Shown here: piece after piece, positions 35,788 to 44,506 of the stretch
Numbering within the stretch: the stretch's first letter is position 1
Layout: the number at the start of each line of letters is the position of its first letter
NCBI GenBank assembly: GCA_001421095.1
Contig: LIIK01000002.1
Span: forward strand, 59,723-123,722
Length of the DNA stretch: 64,000 bases
Reading direction: 5' to 3'
Source of the DNA: Candidatus [Bacteroides] periocalifornicus
Lineage (GTDB): Bacteria > Bacteroidota > Bacteroidia > Bacteroidales > CAJPTX01
Program-made: the position numbers and the translations under genes
Notes under the pieces: generated by a model
The model's database searches: none
What the model was told of the DNA's origin: nothing
The model's input: the letters and a program-made list of their open reading frames with translations, nothing else

Positions 35788-35934
35788 AGACCTCTGCTAA
35801 ACTCACATAAACGAGACGGCATGCGGTATCGTTACTGTCTTCGATAAATGGAATCGTTTGATTCAAAACCAATTACCCGCAGGAAGAGGTCGCCAATAAA
35901 AGGTTGCCCCCTTACGGGACTTTTGCAGGGGTCA
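35788..35934 (+). mobile_element. MITE-like element, copy B
   Basis: 147 bp, with left end AGACCTCTGCTAAA and right end TTTTGCAGGGGTCA, which are near-inverted repeats of one another. The interior aligns with copies A and C, including TCTTCGATAAATGGA, ACCCGCAGGAAGAGG and CTTACGGGACTTTTGCA. It abuts the stop codon of the DUF5686 gene. No clear target duplication. Confidence 0.75.
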
Positions 35935-35984
35935 CATCCTAAGCAGTAGGGTACATCTCCTCGCACGGTTAAAAAAGCGCAAAC

Positions 35985-36035
35985 GTAAAAAGGCCTCGGT
36001 ACTACCAGAATTCATGGTAGCACCGAGGCCTTTAG
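35985..36035 (-). terminator. Terminator of the L31 gene
   Basis: A 12-bp plus 6-bp stem with one mismatch (35989-36000 with 36022-36033; 36002-36007 with 36015-36020) and, on the minus strand, a terminal T run. Confidence 0.85.
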
Positions 36036-36054
36036 TTTATCCAGCTCGCAAAAA

Positions 36055-36318
36055 CTATTTCTGCTTATTCTCCATATGCTTCTTATACCGATTCATGAAC
36101 TTATCTACACGACCGGCAGTATCCACCAGCTTCATCTTCCCCGTATAGAAAGGGTGCGAAGCGCTGGAGATTTCCAACTTGTAGAGCGGATACTCAACCC
36201 CCTCAATGGTGATTGTCTCACGGGTATTGACCGTGGACTTAACCAGAAACACCTGGTCGTTGGACATGTCCTTAAAGGCTACCATCCGGTAGTTCTCAGG
36301 GTGCAGACCCTTTTTCAT
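36055..36318 (-). CDS. rpmE2: Ribosomal protein L31, type B
   Basis: 87 residues. The N-terminus M-K-K-G-L-H-P-E-N-Y-R and the S-x-x-H-P-F-Y-T-G core are characteristic of bL31. There is no zinc-ribbon CxxC, so this is the zinc-free type B form, which in bacteria with both forms replaces the zinc form in zinc shortage. It has its own promoter and terminator. Confidence 0.96.
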   Translation of the reverse strand: MKKGLHPENYRMVAFKDMSNDQVFLVKSTVNTRETITIEGVEYPLYKLEISSASHPFYTGKMKLVDTAGRVDKFMNRYKKHMENKQK

Positions 36319-36412
36319 GGCTATCTATCCTCTTGTTAGCTAACTATATCTACGCCCGCTGGTTGCTAGATACCCCCACCCTTTGTGGGTTACAGCAGTC
36401 CGTAAATCCGCC

Positions 36413-36421
36413 GCAAAGGTA
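36413..36421 (-). promoter_or_regulatory. -7 promoter element for rpmE2
   Basis: TACCTTTGC on the minus strand, 95 bases before the start codon. Confidence 0.65.
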
Positions 36422-36557
36422 ACGATTTTCCAGAAGAATGCAAATATGCCCATTGCACTCTCAGGGCAAACGCATCAAACTGTGGCTTTCACGGAATAAT
36501 TTAAAAGGGTGCAGTGCCTGCGCTTGCCCTGCTCACACTTCACCGGGTTTCTGCTAA

Positions 36558-37418
36558 TTAGTTTGCACCCACTCCCATTCGGAAGCACTGCTCAAGCCCC
36601 TCAGTCCAGTGCACAGCCTCTAGCCCAAGATGCCCTCGTGTGAATGCAGAGTCCAACACGCTGTAGGCTGGCCGTTGAGCTGCCTGTGGATACTCATGGC
36701 TACGTATAGGAACTATGTGGTTATGCGAACCCAAGAGATGCTGAATAGCCACCGTAAAGTCATACCACGAAGCAACACCGAGGTCAGTGTAATGGTAGAC
36801 CCCAGGATCGTACAAACCGCTCAGGGCTACCGAACGTAAGGCTACAGCAAGATTCCCCGCCCACGTGGGAGTACCCACCTGGTCGAACACTATACGCATA
36901 GAATCGCTTGCTGCGCAATGCTTGGCCACTGTGAGGTAGAAATTATGGCCGAATTGAGAGTAAAGCCACCCGGTCCGAATCACCATGGTGCGCTCGTAGC
37001 TCAGAGCTCGTAGTTCACCCTCCCGTTTAGTCGCAGCATAAACACACTGCGGAATGGGAATTTCACCCTCAAGGTGCGGAACATTGCCCTCGCCACCAAA
37101 CACATAATCGGTCGATATATGGATTAGCACCGCATCCACGGACTCAGCAGCTCGGACGATGTTCTCCACAGCCTGCGCATTCACCGCGAAGGTTATATCT
37201 TGCTCGGTCTCAGCCCTATCCACAGCTGTGTAGGCTGCGCAGTTTATAATAACTGAGGGGTGTATGGAGCGCACTACCTGGAGGCACATGTCAGGGCGGC
37301 AGATCTCAAGGGCCTCGTGGGGGAGGAAATGCCAGTCACGGTCACCCCTTGCGGCTACCACTCTCTGAAGCGATTGGCCGAGCTGGCCACCCGCTCCTGT
37401 TACAAGAATTGAGGGCAT
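36558..37418 (-). CDS. rmlD: dTDP-4-dehydrorhamnose reductase
   Basis: About 286 residues from the ATG at 37418 (M-P-S-I-L-V-T-G-A-G-G-Q-L-G), chosen because the NAD(P)-binding Gly-rich loop must be N-terminal; the longer frame adds 17 unrelated residues. The SDR catalytic Tyr-Lys pair is Y-A-A-T-K, with S-T-D-Y-V-F-G upstream. It reduces dTDP-4-keto-L-rhamnose to dTDP-L-rhamnose with NADPH. Third gene of rmlA-rmlC-rmlD on the minus strand; rmlB is not in the window. Confidence 0.93.
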   Translation of the reverse strand: MPSILVTGAGGQLGQSLQRVVAARGDRDWHFLPHEALEICRPDMCLQVVRSIHPSVIINCAAYTAVDRAETEQDITFAVNAQAVENIVRAAESVDAVLIHISTDYVFGGEGNVPHLEGEIPIPQCVYAATKREGELRALSYERTMVIRTGWLYSQFGHNFYLTVAKHCAASDSMRIVFDQVGTPTWAGNLAVALRSVALSGLYDPGVYHYTDLGVASWYDFTVAIQHLLGSHNHIVPIRSHEYPQAAQRPAYSVLDSAFTRGHLGLEAVHWTEGLEQCFRMGVGAN

Positions 37419-37488
37419 GGTTGTTGTACGTTTTAGGCAGCCCCGCAGAGATACGCACCCAGCCAACACGGGGAAGCCTTCGTTAGGT

Positions 37489-38028
37489 TTACCTTAAATC
37501 TGCTAGCCTTTGATGCCCGCTATCCCTTTTTGATACGATTTGCTCCCCATTGGGTACCTGCCAATCGATGGCGAGCTGGGGGTCATCGTACATCACCCCG
37601 CCCTCTGATGCCGGAGCGTAGAGGGCATCGCACTTGTAGTGTACCACGGCCACTGGGCTTAGTACAGAAAAACCGTGGGCGAATCCCCTGGGTATAAGCA
37701 GCATGCGGTGGTTACTCTCATTCAGCTCGTAGCCTATCCAGCGGCCAAAGGTAGGTGATTCTGGGCGGATATCCACTGCCACATCGAATATTCTACCTAC
37801 CACAGCCCGCACCAGTTTCGCCTGGGCATACGGTGCTTGCTGGTAGTGCAACCCCCTTATGACACCGTAGGAAGAACGGGACTCGTTGTCCTGCACCCAA
37901 GTGTAATCGAGCCCCAAGGCGTGGAAAGTTGCCTGGTTGTATAGTTCGAAGAAGTAGCCCCTAGAATCGCCGTGTACCCTAGGTTCTAGGAGAACAACCC
38001 CCTCCAGCGAGGTGGGAATCTGGTTCAT
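37489..38028 (-). CDS. rmlC: dTDP-4-dehydrorhamnose 3,5-epimerase
   Basis: 179 residues, full length for the cupin-fold epimerase. Conserved blocks include D-x-R-G-Y-F-F-E, the catalytic H61 in R-G-L-H-Y-Q, V-D-I-R-P-x-S-P-T-F-G-R-W and I-P-x-G-F-A-H-G-F. It epimerises C3 and C5 of dTDP-4-keto-6-deoxyglucose. It starts 20 bases after the end of rmlA, in the same operon. Confidence 0.95.
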   Translation of the reverse strand: MNQIPTSLEGVVLLEPRVHGDSRGYFFELYNQATFHALGLDYTWVQDNESRSSYGVIRGLHYQQAPYAQAKLVRAVVGRIFDVAVDIRPESPTFGRWIGYELNESNHRMLLIPRGFAHGFSVLSPVAVVHYKCDALYAPASEGGVMYDDPQLAIDWQVPNGEQIVSKRDSGHQRLADLR

Positions 38029-38048
38029 AATCCGTTTTTTCTGACTCT

Positions 38049-38918
38049 CTATTCTCCTTCCGCTAGCTGCTGCACGTATCTACCGTACTCGCTGGTTCCC
38101 AAAAGCTTTGCCCTATTGCGCAGCATCTCCCTATCGATATACCCATTACGATAGGCTATCTCCTCAAGACACCCGATTTGCAACCCCTGTCGGCTCTGGA
38201 CAGTATGGATAAAATTGGCCGCTTGCAGCAGGCTCTCAGGAGTTCCAGTATCAAGCCAAGCCATCCCCCGAGGGAGTTGCGTTAGGCCCAACCCTCCATC
38301 GGCCAAGTAGCTACGGTTGAGATCGGTAATTTCCAGCTCGTCCCTCGCCGATGGTGCTAGGCTCTTTGCCCGTTCGCATACCGATGAATCATAGAAATAA
38401 AGCCCTGTAACCGCTAGGTTAGAGCGTGGATGGGCAGGCTTCTCCTCCAAGGCTAACACCCTACCAGCAGAATCCACCTCGGCTACCCCATAGCGATAGG
38501 GGTCCTTCACCGGGTAGCCGTATACCCGCGCACCATGGGTAAGAGTAGCAGACTCGCGCAGCAGACGAGTAAACTCAGCTCCGTAGAATATATTATCACC
38601 CAAGATTAGGCAAGCCTCCTGTCCCTCAAGGAACTCCTCGCCTATCAGGAACGCTTGCGCTAGCCCACCCGGGGTTGGCTGCACTGCATACTGAAACCGC
38701 ACGCCCAGCCACTGGCCATCGCCCAAGAGTTGACGATACTTCGGAGTATCGTCGGGCGTGCTGATAACCAGAATGTCCCTCAGCCCAGCCAGCATGAGAA
38801 CCGACAGCGGGTAGTATACCATCGGCTTATCGTACACCGGCAGGAGCTGTTTGCTCACGCATTGCGTAAGGGGATAGAGCCGCGTGCCGCTTCCTCCAGC
38901 GAGGATGATTCCCTTCAT
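38049..38918 (-). CDS. rmlA: Glucose-1-phosphate thymidylyltransferase
   Basis: 289 residues. The nucleotide-binding loop G-G-S-G-T-R-L-Y-P-L-T is at residues 8-18, and the conserved K-Q-L-L-P-V-Y-D-K-P-M and E-E-K-P motifs follow. It makes dTDP-glucose, the first step to dTDP-rhamnose for O-antigen or capsule. It is the first gene of the minus-strand rmlACD operon, with a promoter element 26 bases before its start. Confidence 0.96.
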   Translation of the reverse strand: MKGIILAGGSGTRLYPLTQCVSKQLLPVYDKPMVYYPLSVLMLAGLRDILVISTPDDTPKYRQLLGDGQWLGVRFQYAVQPTPGGLAQAFLIGEEFLEGQEACLILGDNIFYGAEFTRLLRESATLTHGARVYGYPVKDPYRYGVAEVDSAGRVLALEEKPAHPRSNLAVTGLYFYDSSVCERAKSLAPSARDELEITDLNRSYLADGGLGLTQLPRGMAWLDTGTPESLLQAANFIHTVQSRQGLQIGCLEEIAYRNGYIDREMLRNRAKLLGTSEYGRYVQQLAEGE

Positions 38919-38943
38919 ACAGATTCGCCCCGGTTAAAACAAG

Positions 38944-38952
38944 GCAAAGGTA
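38944..38952 (-). promoter_or_regulatory. -7 promoter element for rmlACD
   Basis: TACCTTTGC on the minus strand, 26 bases before the rmlA start codon. Confidence 0.7.
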
Positions 38953-38976
38953 AATGATTTCCCGCAGATGGGAAAA

Positions 38977-39001
38977 GGGCAACCCGCAGTTGCCCTTTAC
39001 T
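38977..39001 (-). terminator. Terminator of fabD
   Basis: A 10-bp stem AAAGGGCAAC/GTTGCCCTTT with a 5-base loop, read on the minus strand just after the fabD stop at 39010. The promoter of rmlA follows at once. Confidence 0.75.
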
Positions 39002-39009
39002 CGCCTTCG

Positions 39010-39891
39010 CTAAATCTGATCCTTGCTCTCGGCCTCTACCGTAGACACCGTTTTCTTAATGAGCCCCTGCAGCACATTGCCCGGGCCAAGCTCCACGAAT
39101 TCCGTGGCACCATCGGCGGCCATATTCTCCACTATCTGCGTCCAACGCACCGGCGAGGTGAGCTGCATGAGGAGATTAGCCTTTATCTCCGCAGGATCGG
39201 TATGCGGCTTCGCATCCACATTCTGGTAGATAGGACATTTCGGCTTAGCTACGTAGGTCTTCTCTATGGCAGCCGCCAAGCTCTGGCGAGCAGGCTCCAT
39301 GAGCGGGCTGTGGAAAGCCCCTCCCACCTTGAGCGGGAGTGCGCGCTTAGCCCCAGCAGCCTTGAGCGCCTCGCAGGCCTGGTTTACCGCAGGTACCGTA
39401 CCCGATATAACCAGCTGACCTGGGCAGTTGTAGTTGGCGGGCACCACCACGCCCACAATCCCACTGCACACCTTCTCCACCGTGGCATCGTCCAGCCCGA
39501 TGATCGCAGCCATTGTGCCTGGCGTTTCTTCGCAGGCAGCCTGCATCGCCTGTGCCCGGGCCGACACAAGCCTAAGCGCATCGCCAAAATCTAGCGCCCC
39601 GCACGCCACCAGCGCGCTGAACTCGCCCAGCGAATGCCCAGCTACCATATCGGGCTTAAAATCGGGTAACAGCTTGGCCAACACCACCGAATGGAGGAAT
39701 ATAGCCGGCTGCGTCACCTTAGTCTGCCGGAGGTCATCATCAGTACCCTCAAACATGAGGTCGGTAATCCGAAACCCGAGGATCTCGTTGGCTGCCTCAA
39801 AGAGTTCCTTAGCCTTCTGAGAACCTGCGTAGAGCGGCTTGCCCATCCCTACGAACTGCGCGCCCTGTCCTGGAAAAACGTATGCTTTCAT
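39010..39891 (-). CDS. fabD: Malonyl-CoA:ACP transacylase
   Basis: About 293 residues from ATG 39891 (M-K-A-Y-V-F-P-G-Q-G-A-Q); a TTG two codons earlier is less likely. The oxyanion Q in P-G-Q-G, nucleophile Ser87 in G-H-S-L-G-E and the His in G-A-F-H-S-P-L-M are the family's catalytic set. It loads malonyl groups onto acyl carrier protein for fatty-acid elongation. It is expressed alone, from the promoter at 39923 to the terminator at 38977. Confidence 0.95.
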   Translation of the reverse strand: MKAYVFPGQGAQFVGMGKPLYAGSQKAKELFEAANEILGFRITDLMFEGTDDDLRQTKVTQPAIFLHSVVLAKLLPDFKPDMVAGHSLGEFSALVACGALDFGDALRLVSARAQAMQAACEETPGTMAAIIGLDDATVEKVCSGIVGVVVPANYNCPGQLVISGTVPAVNQACEALKAAGAKRALPLKVGGAFHSPLMEPARQSLAAAIEKTYVAKPKCPIYQNVDAKPHTDPAEIKANLLMQLTSPVRWTQIVENMAADGATEFVELGPGNVLQGLIKKTVSTVEAESKDQI

Positions 39892-39922
39892 TGCCAATCT
39901 GCTTTACGGATGGATATTCGCT

Positions 39923-39931
39923 GCAAAGATA
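39923..39931 (-). promoter_or_regulatory. -7 promoter element for fabD
   Basis: TATCTTTGC on the minus strand, 32 bases before the start. Confidence 0.65.
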
Positions 39932-40115
39932 GCAAAATTTCTCCAAAAACCGAAGAACATCGCAACACCTTACGCATTTCCCTCTTACCCAGCACCCAAA
40001 AACTACCACACAGACGGCAAGAAGATTTACTGTTTGCCTCGATGGGGCAAAAAAGCTCTGCACTCTATTCCCAAATCGCCCATACGCTGGATTCTTGTCT
40101 TTTTCCCCTATTGAA

Positions 40116-40244
40116 CGACCTCTGCAAAGTGCACTTAAACTATGCAGCTCGCCGTTGCAGTACGGTATTCGATAAAGGTAAGTAATTGATAACTAACAAG
40201 AAATGGAACGAATATTCCTGCAAATGAATCTTTTACAGAGGTCT
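40116..40244 (+). mobile_element. MITE-like element, copy D (divergent)
   Basis: Ends GACCTCTGCAAA (40117-40128) and TTTTACAGAGGTCT (40231-40244) are inverted. The interior keeps GTATTCGATAAAGG but diverges elsewhere. It sits just beyond the 3' end of the minus-strand barrel gene. The rest of 39932-40115 shows no gene. Confidence 0.6.
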
Positions 40245-40251
40245 TGCCCCC

Positions 40252-42576
40252 CTACATTCTCCCTATGGCCTCCTCGGCGGCCTCGCGACCGTTGTACTCC
40301 TTCACCCTGTTGAACTTCCACGCCACTCGGAAGCTGAGGTAACGGGTGTAGAGCCACTCGCTGAATCCGAAACGTAGACCGTTGAGATCGGCGAGGTAGG
40401 TATTACCCGCGCTCGCGAAGATGTCGTTGGCGCGTAGCGAAAGCTGTAGGGTACGCTTCATGAACCATTTGGAGAGGTAGACGGCGGCCTCGTAGCCGCT
40501 CGAAACCGCGAATATCTGCACCATACGCCGGCTGGTATACTGTCCCTCTACGCTCAGGTAGAAATCGTAGGGGAGGGTGAACTGGTTGTCCACCTTCGCG
40601 AAGAGCATCGGGAGGTGGCGCATCTGCCCGCTGTACTTTCTTACATCCAGCAGGTTATAGCCAAACATCCCTGTGAGGTCGAGGGTGTACCAGGCGGTGA
40701 TGGGGAGGTTGAGGCTTGCGGTGACCTGAAAGTCGTGGCTGCTGGGGAAATTGTCAGAGCCCACTATATAGCCATTGGGTACGTCTGGATTCGGCCTGAA
40801 GGTGTAGGAGATCACGCCTCGCCCGTAGGTATACTTCAGCTCGAGGTAGAATCCACTCCAGACGATATTGTAGGACGCACGGTAGTACAGGGTGGGGCGG
40901 AGGTAGGGGTTGCTCTCCTGACGTAAGTACGCGCTAGATCGGACATCGGCCCCGTTGAGCAACCAGAGAGAGGGGCGACGGGTGTAGGAAGTGAATGAAA
41001 GGATATGGTTGGTAGGCCCGATGGTGCCAGAGAGCTTCGCGTTGGCGAAGGGGTTGGAGTAGTGGCGGTGCACCGTCTTGCTGGAGGCGAGATGATTGAT
41101 TACATCGCTGGCGGCGTACTCGTAGCGCGCACCTATCTCTGCGCTCCATTCTCCAAGGCGGAGAGAGTAGCTGGCAAAGCCCGCGACGAGCCGCTCTCGG
41201 TTGGCGTAATCCTGGGTAGTTACACCATTTTCCGCCTGCAGGCCGCCGCCCGTTATCTGGTTCACCTCACCGCCGAGCTCCAGTGTGCCAAGATCGCCGA
41301 ACGAGTACTCGAACACTGGGGTTAGCTGCCAGAGCTGATGCCGAGTGGCCTTTTGCATGGTGAAGGTTTGCTGCACACCGGTCAATAGGCTGCGCTCCTG
41401 ATTGCTAACGGTTCTATTCTGGGTATGAAGGTAGAAATCGGCATCGAGGGTAAACTCCAGGTTGTCGGTAAACCGATAGCGCCCGTAAGCTGTAAGCTGG
41501 TGGCGAGGCTCCCTAGCGTGCCCAGAACCGGAGTTCTCCACCGTATCGGCCAATGCCCCGTACCGATGGGCAGAGTGATGCTCCTGCGAATCGCCATAGC
41601 TCCACTCGTGCGAGAAGGAGTAACGCCCGCCAAAACCCAACCTATCAGAAGGCTGACTCTCAATTCCAAGCACTGCCCTGGGTTCGGCATATCGGTCATA
41701 CTCGGCCTGCACCGTGTGGAGTGTCGCCTGGGCTGCAGCCTGCGCACCCTGGGTGAACGCCATGTCGAACACCTTCTCCTCTGTAGTCCGCTCATCGCTA
41801 TAGCCCAGCTCGCCGTAGTAGCTCGTCTTGCCCGGAGTGTAGCTCAACCTTATGTTCTCGCTGTGGGAGAGCCTGTTGTTCACCTGTAGCCTCGCGCGTG
41901 CGTAGGTCGATAGCCCCTGTAGGCGAGCCTTAGTCTCTATGAAGATCACCGCGGCAACCTCGCTGCCGTATTTCGCGCCAGGAGCAGTGTTGAGCTTGAG
42001 CGACTTCACGGTGGTGGGGTCAAGCTGGCGAATCTCGTCGAAACTTCGGATCTTACGGCCATTCAGATAGATGAGGAAGGAGCCTCCATTCACCATTCTC
42101 ACCCCATCATCCCCACTGCCCACAAAGCCGGGCAGCTGGCGGAGGAGGTCGGTGATGGAGCCCCGAGAGGTTAGCGAAGTCCCGAGTACTGGGAGCTCTA
42201 CCAGCCCGCCCTTCATCTTCAGCTGCGGTCGAGTGCCCTGTACAGAGGCCTGGCCGATCTCCACATCTGCCGGCAGCAGTACCACCTCGGGGGGTATTTG
42301 CCCTACTGGCAATGTCTGCTCCTGGTAGCCCACATAGACGAACCGCACTAGAGCCGTAGAATCTGAAATAGACACACTGTATGCCCCCTTGGCATCGGTT
42401 ATCCCCCCGGTTACCAAGGCACTATCGGCCGTGAGTGCAAGCACATTGCAGAGCTGCAGTGGCTGGCGGTTCTCATCCAGCACCAGACCGCGAAGAGTAG
42501 TCTGGGCAAATCCACCCAAGGGAATTGCGAGCCACAGCGCTAGAATAATTGAGGAGGCGAACGGGTGATCTTTCAT
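40252..42576 (-). CDS. Outer-membrane beta-barrel (TonB-receptor-like) protein, full-length paralog
   Basis: About 774 residues from ATG 42576. A signal peptide (to G-G-F-A-Q) precedes a CarboxypepD-reg-like domain (L-D-E-N-R-Q-P-L-Q-L-C-N-V), a plug (L-L-R-Q-L-P-G-F-V-G-S-G-D-D-G-V-R-M-V-N-G) and an Omp-barrel-3-type barrel with many Tyr/Trp strands. The gene directly upstream encodes a close paralog lacking the last third. The pair arose by tandem duplication; the substrate is unknown. Confidence 0.85.
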   Translation of the reverse strand: MKDHPFASSIILALWLAIPLGGFAQTTLRGLVLDENRQPLQLCNVLALTADSALVTGGITDAKGAYSVSISDSTALVRFVYVGYQEQTLPVGQIPPEVVLLPADVEIGQASVQGTRPQLKMKGGLVELPVLGTSLTSRGSITDLLRQLPGFVGSGDDGVRMVNGGSFLIYLNGRKIRSFDEIRQLDPTTVKSLKLNTAPGAKYGSEVAAVIFIETKARLQGLSTYARARLQVNNRLSHSENIRLSYTPGKTSYYGELGYSDERTTEEKVFDMAFTQGAQAAAQATLHTVQAEYDRYAEPRAVLGIESQPSDRLGFGGRYSFSHEWSYGDSQEHHSAHRYGALADTVENSGSGHAREPRHQLTAYGRYRFTDNLEFTLDADFYLHTQNRTVSNQERSLLTGVQQTFTMQKATRHQLWQLTPVFEYSFGDLGTLELGGEVNQITGGGLQAENGVTTQDYANRERLVAGFASYSLRLGEWSAEIGARYEYAASDVINHLASSKTVHRHYSNPFANAKLSGTIGPTNHILSFTSYTRRPSLWLLNGADVRSSAYLRQESNPYLRPTLYYRASYNIVWSGFYLELKYTYGRGVISYTFRPNPDVPNGYIVGSDNFPSSHDFQVTASLNLPITAWYTLDLTGMFGYNLLDVRKYSGQMRHLPMLFAKVDNQFTLPYDFYLSVEGQYTSRRMVQIFAVSSGYEAAVYLSKWFMKRTLQLSLRANDIFASAGNTYLADLNGLRFGFSEWLYTRYLSFRVAWKFNRVKEYNGREAAEEAIGRM

Positions 42577-42596
42577 TTGCACAGGATTATCTGCCT

Positions 42597-44198
42597 TTAA
42601 GACGGATATACCCCTATTATGTTACAGCCGAAGGAAAATATTTCGCTTTGGGAGTGATACAGCGCAGAGAAGAATGGGGCAGCGTAGTGCCGATTCTCGC
42701 TCTTACTCGGGGTTAGCCAGTTGTCCACCTGGCTGCTGGAGTACTCGTAGCGCGCACCTACTGAGGCGTTCCAATTGCCAAGGGGGATGGCATAGGTGGC
42801 AAAGCCCGCATACTGCTGCTCGTGGTTAGAGTAGTCCATCACGGTTACCCCTCCCCTATCCACCTTTCCGCCCCCGGTTATCTGGTAGAGTTCCCCGCCC
42901 ACCTCCAGCTGCCCGCGCTGCCCGAAGGAGTAGTCGACCGAGGGGGTTACCTGCCAGAGGAGGTAGTTGGCCTTGTTGTGCTGCTGATAGGTGTATTCAG
43001 TGTGCAATGTATTGCTTATTTCCTTGTGGTCAGAGGGTTTATCGATACCTTTGAGGTAGAAGTCGGCATTGAGGGTTGCACCGAGCCGCTCGGTAATCTG
43101 GTAGCGCCCGTAGGCGTTCACCTGGTGGATAGGGGTGGTTTGGCGTATGTTCCCCTCCGCGTCGAGGTTATCGATTACCGCACCGTTCCGATTGGCTATA
43201 TGGTGCTCATGCGAGGGGAATTTCATCTGCGCGTAGCTGGCCGAGTAGCGCGCCCCGAGGTTTAGCCCCTGGGTGGGCTGCGCCTCTATGCCGACCTTTA
43301 CCCTTGGGGTACGCGTGGTCTCGTGCTCGTTGACCGTGCTCTCGAGCCGAGCCTTATCCACGGCATCCTGCCCCTCGGTGAAGTCTGCCCGGAACGTTTT
43401 CTCGCGTTTAGCCCGGAAATCGTCATAGCTCAGCTCCCCGTAGTAGGTTACCCGCCCGGGGGTGTAGCTCAGCGAGACGTTGCCTCCATAGTTCCACACG
43501 CTGCGCCTTCGGGTGTAGACCCTCGCGTAGAGCGAGAATCCCTGCAGGTTGGCCTTGGTCTCTATCATAATCACGGCGTTCGTCCCGCTGCCGTACTTAG
43601 CCCCTGGCGCGGTGTTTAGCTTGAGCGATTTCACGTTGGCAGGGTCGAGATTACGGATCTCGTCGAAGCTCTGCACCTTCCTGCCATTCAGGTAGATGAG
43701 ATGGCTCCCTCCGTTCACCATCCTCACCCCCTCGTCCCCGCTGGCCACAAAGCCCGGCAGCTGGCGGAGGAGGTCAGTGATGTCTGCCTCAGCCGCGAGC
43801 GAAGTCCCCTTCACCGGGAGCTCTATCAGCCCCGCCTCCACCATCCTCAGCTGCGGGCGTGTACCCTGCACCGAGGCCTGCCCGATCTCCACACTCACGG
43901 GTAGCAATACCACCTCGCCCGGTACCTGGGCCACAGGGAGCGTCTGCTCTGCGTAGCCCACGTAGGCGAACCGCACCAGGGCGGTGGAGTCTGTGATGGG
44001 CAGGGTGAACGCCCCGCTGGCATCGGTCACCACTCCTCCTACTAGGGTACTGTCTGCCCTGAGTGCCAGCACGTTGCAGAGCTGCACTGGCTGGCGGTTC
44101 TCGCCGAGCACTCGCCCTGTGAGGGGTGACTGGGCAAAAAGGGCTAACGGAATAGTTAGCCATAGGACTAAGCAAAGAATTCTAGTATAAGTAGCCAT
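42597..44198 (-). CDS. Truncated paralog of the outer-membrane barrel protein
   Basis: 533 residues. The first ~510 align closely with the neighbour at 40252-42576 (same V-E-I-G-Q-A-S-V-Q-G-T-R-P-Q-L and N-T-A-P-G-A-K-Y-G-S blocks). The frame ends in a divergent tail G-C-N-I-I-G-V-Y-P-S where the neighbour goes on for about 240 residues. The missing part holds the last barrel strands and the C-terminal assembly signal, so a complete barrel is not possible. Only 20 bases separate it from the full-length copy, consistent with a deletion at the duplication junction. It keeps its signal peptide and a promoter element at 44239. It may be a pseudogene or a decoy; call kept as CDS because the frame is intact. 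Confidence 0.75.
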   Translation of the reverse strand: MATYTRILCLVLWLTIPLALFAQSPLTGRVLGENRQPVQLCNVLALRADSTLVGGVVTDASGAFTLPITDSTALVRFAYVGYAEQTLPVAQVPGEVVLLPVSVEIGQASVQGTRPQLRMVEAGLIELPVKGTSLAAEADITDLLRQLPGFVASGDEGVRMVNGGSHLIYLNGRKVQSFDEIRNLDPANVKSLKLNTAPGAKYGSGTNAVIMIETKANLQGFSLYARVYTRRRSVWNYGGNVSLSYTPGRVTYYGELSYDDFRAKREKTFRADFTEGQDAVDKARLESTVNEHETTRTPRVKVGIEAQPTQGLNLGARYSASYAQMKFPSHEHHIANRNGAVIDNLDAEGNIRQTTPIHQVNAYGRYQITERLGATLNADFYLKGIDKPSDHKEISNTLHTEYTYQQHNKANYLLWQVTPSVDYSFGQRGQLEVGGELYQITGGGKVDRGGVTVMDYSNHEQQYAGFATYAIPLGNWNASVGARYEYSSSQVDNWLTPSKSENRHYAAPFFSALYHSQSEIFSFGCNIIGVYPS

Positions 44199-44238
44199 GG
44201 CTTCATGCGTTTTGTATCACGAAGACGGTTATCTCCCT

Positions 44239-44247
44239 GCAAAGTTA
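44239..44247 (-). promoter_or_regulatory. -7-like element for the barrel gene pair
   Basis: TAACTTTGC on the minus strand, 41 bases before the start at 44198. Confidence 0.55.
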
Positions 44248-44372
44248 CAGCTTTCTGCAAACTTTTTTGAACAGTACCCTGAATGGAAACTCTGCAAAAA
44301 CCAGCGCCTCTGCCTAGCTAGCCGCCCTTGCGGAATCAGCATTCCGCCTAGCCTGCTCCGAGACTGCTCTAC

Positions 44373-44506
44373 ACCTTCGCCGTACCATCGCCGTACCTGG
44401 GTCGCTTCATGTTCGGATTTCGCTAGCGAAATCCGAACATGAAGCGACCCAGGTACGGCGATGGTACGGCGAAGGTACGGCGAAGGTACGGCGATGGTAC
44501 GACGAT
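44373..44506. repeat. Perfect 104-bp palindrome plus tandem 11-bp repeats, copy 2 of the GTACGGCGAT family
   Basis: 44373-44424 and 44425-44476 are exact reverse complements with no loop (52-bp arms). The right arm runs into five tandem 11-mers: GGTACGGCGAT at 44452, GGTACGGCGAA at 44463 and 44474, GGTACGGCGAT at 44485, GGTACGACGAT at 44496. The left arm carries two inverted units. The central stem corresponds to the inner hairpin of copy 1 at 19128-19160, with two compensated base-pair changes. Confidence 0.92.

Noticed and set aside
44452..44506. Possible CRISPR array from the tandem 11-bp repeats
   Set aside because: The repeats are only 11 bp and directly adjacent with no unique spacers, and no cas gene is present.
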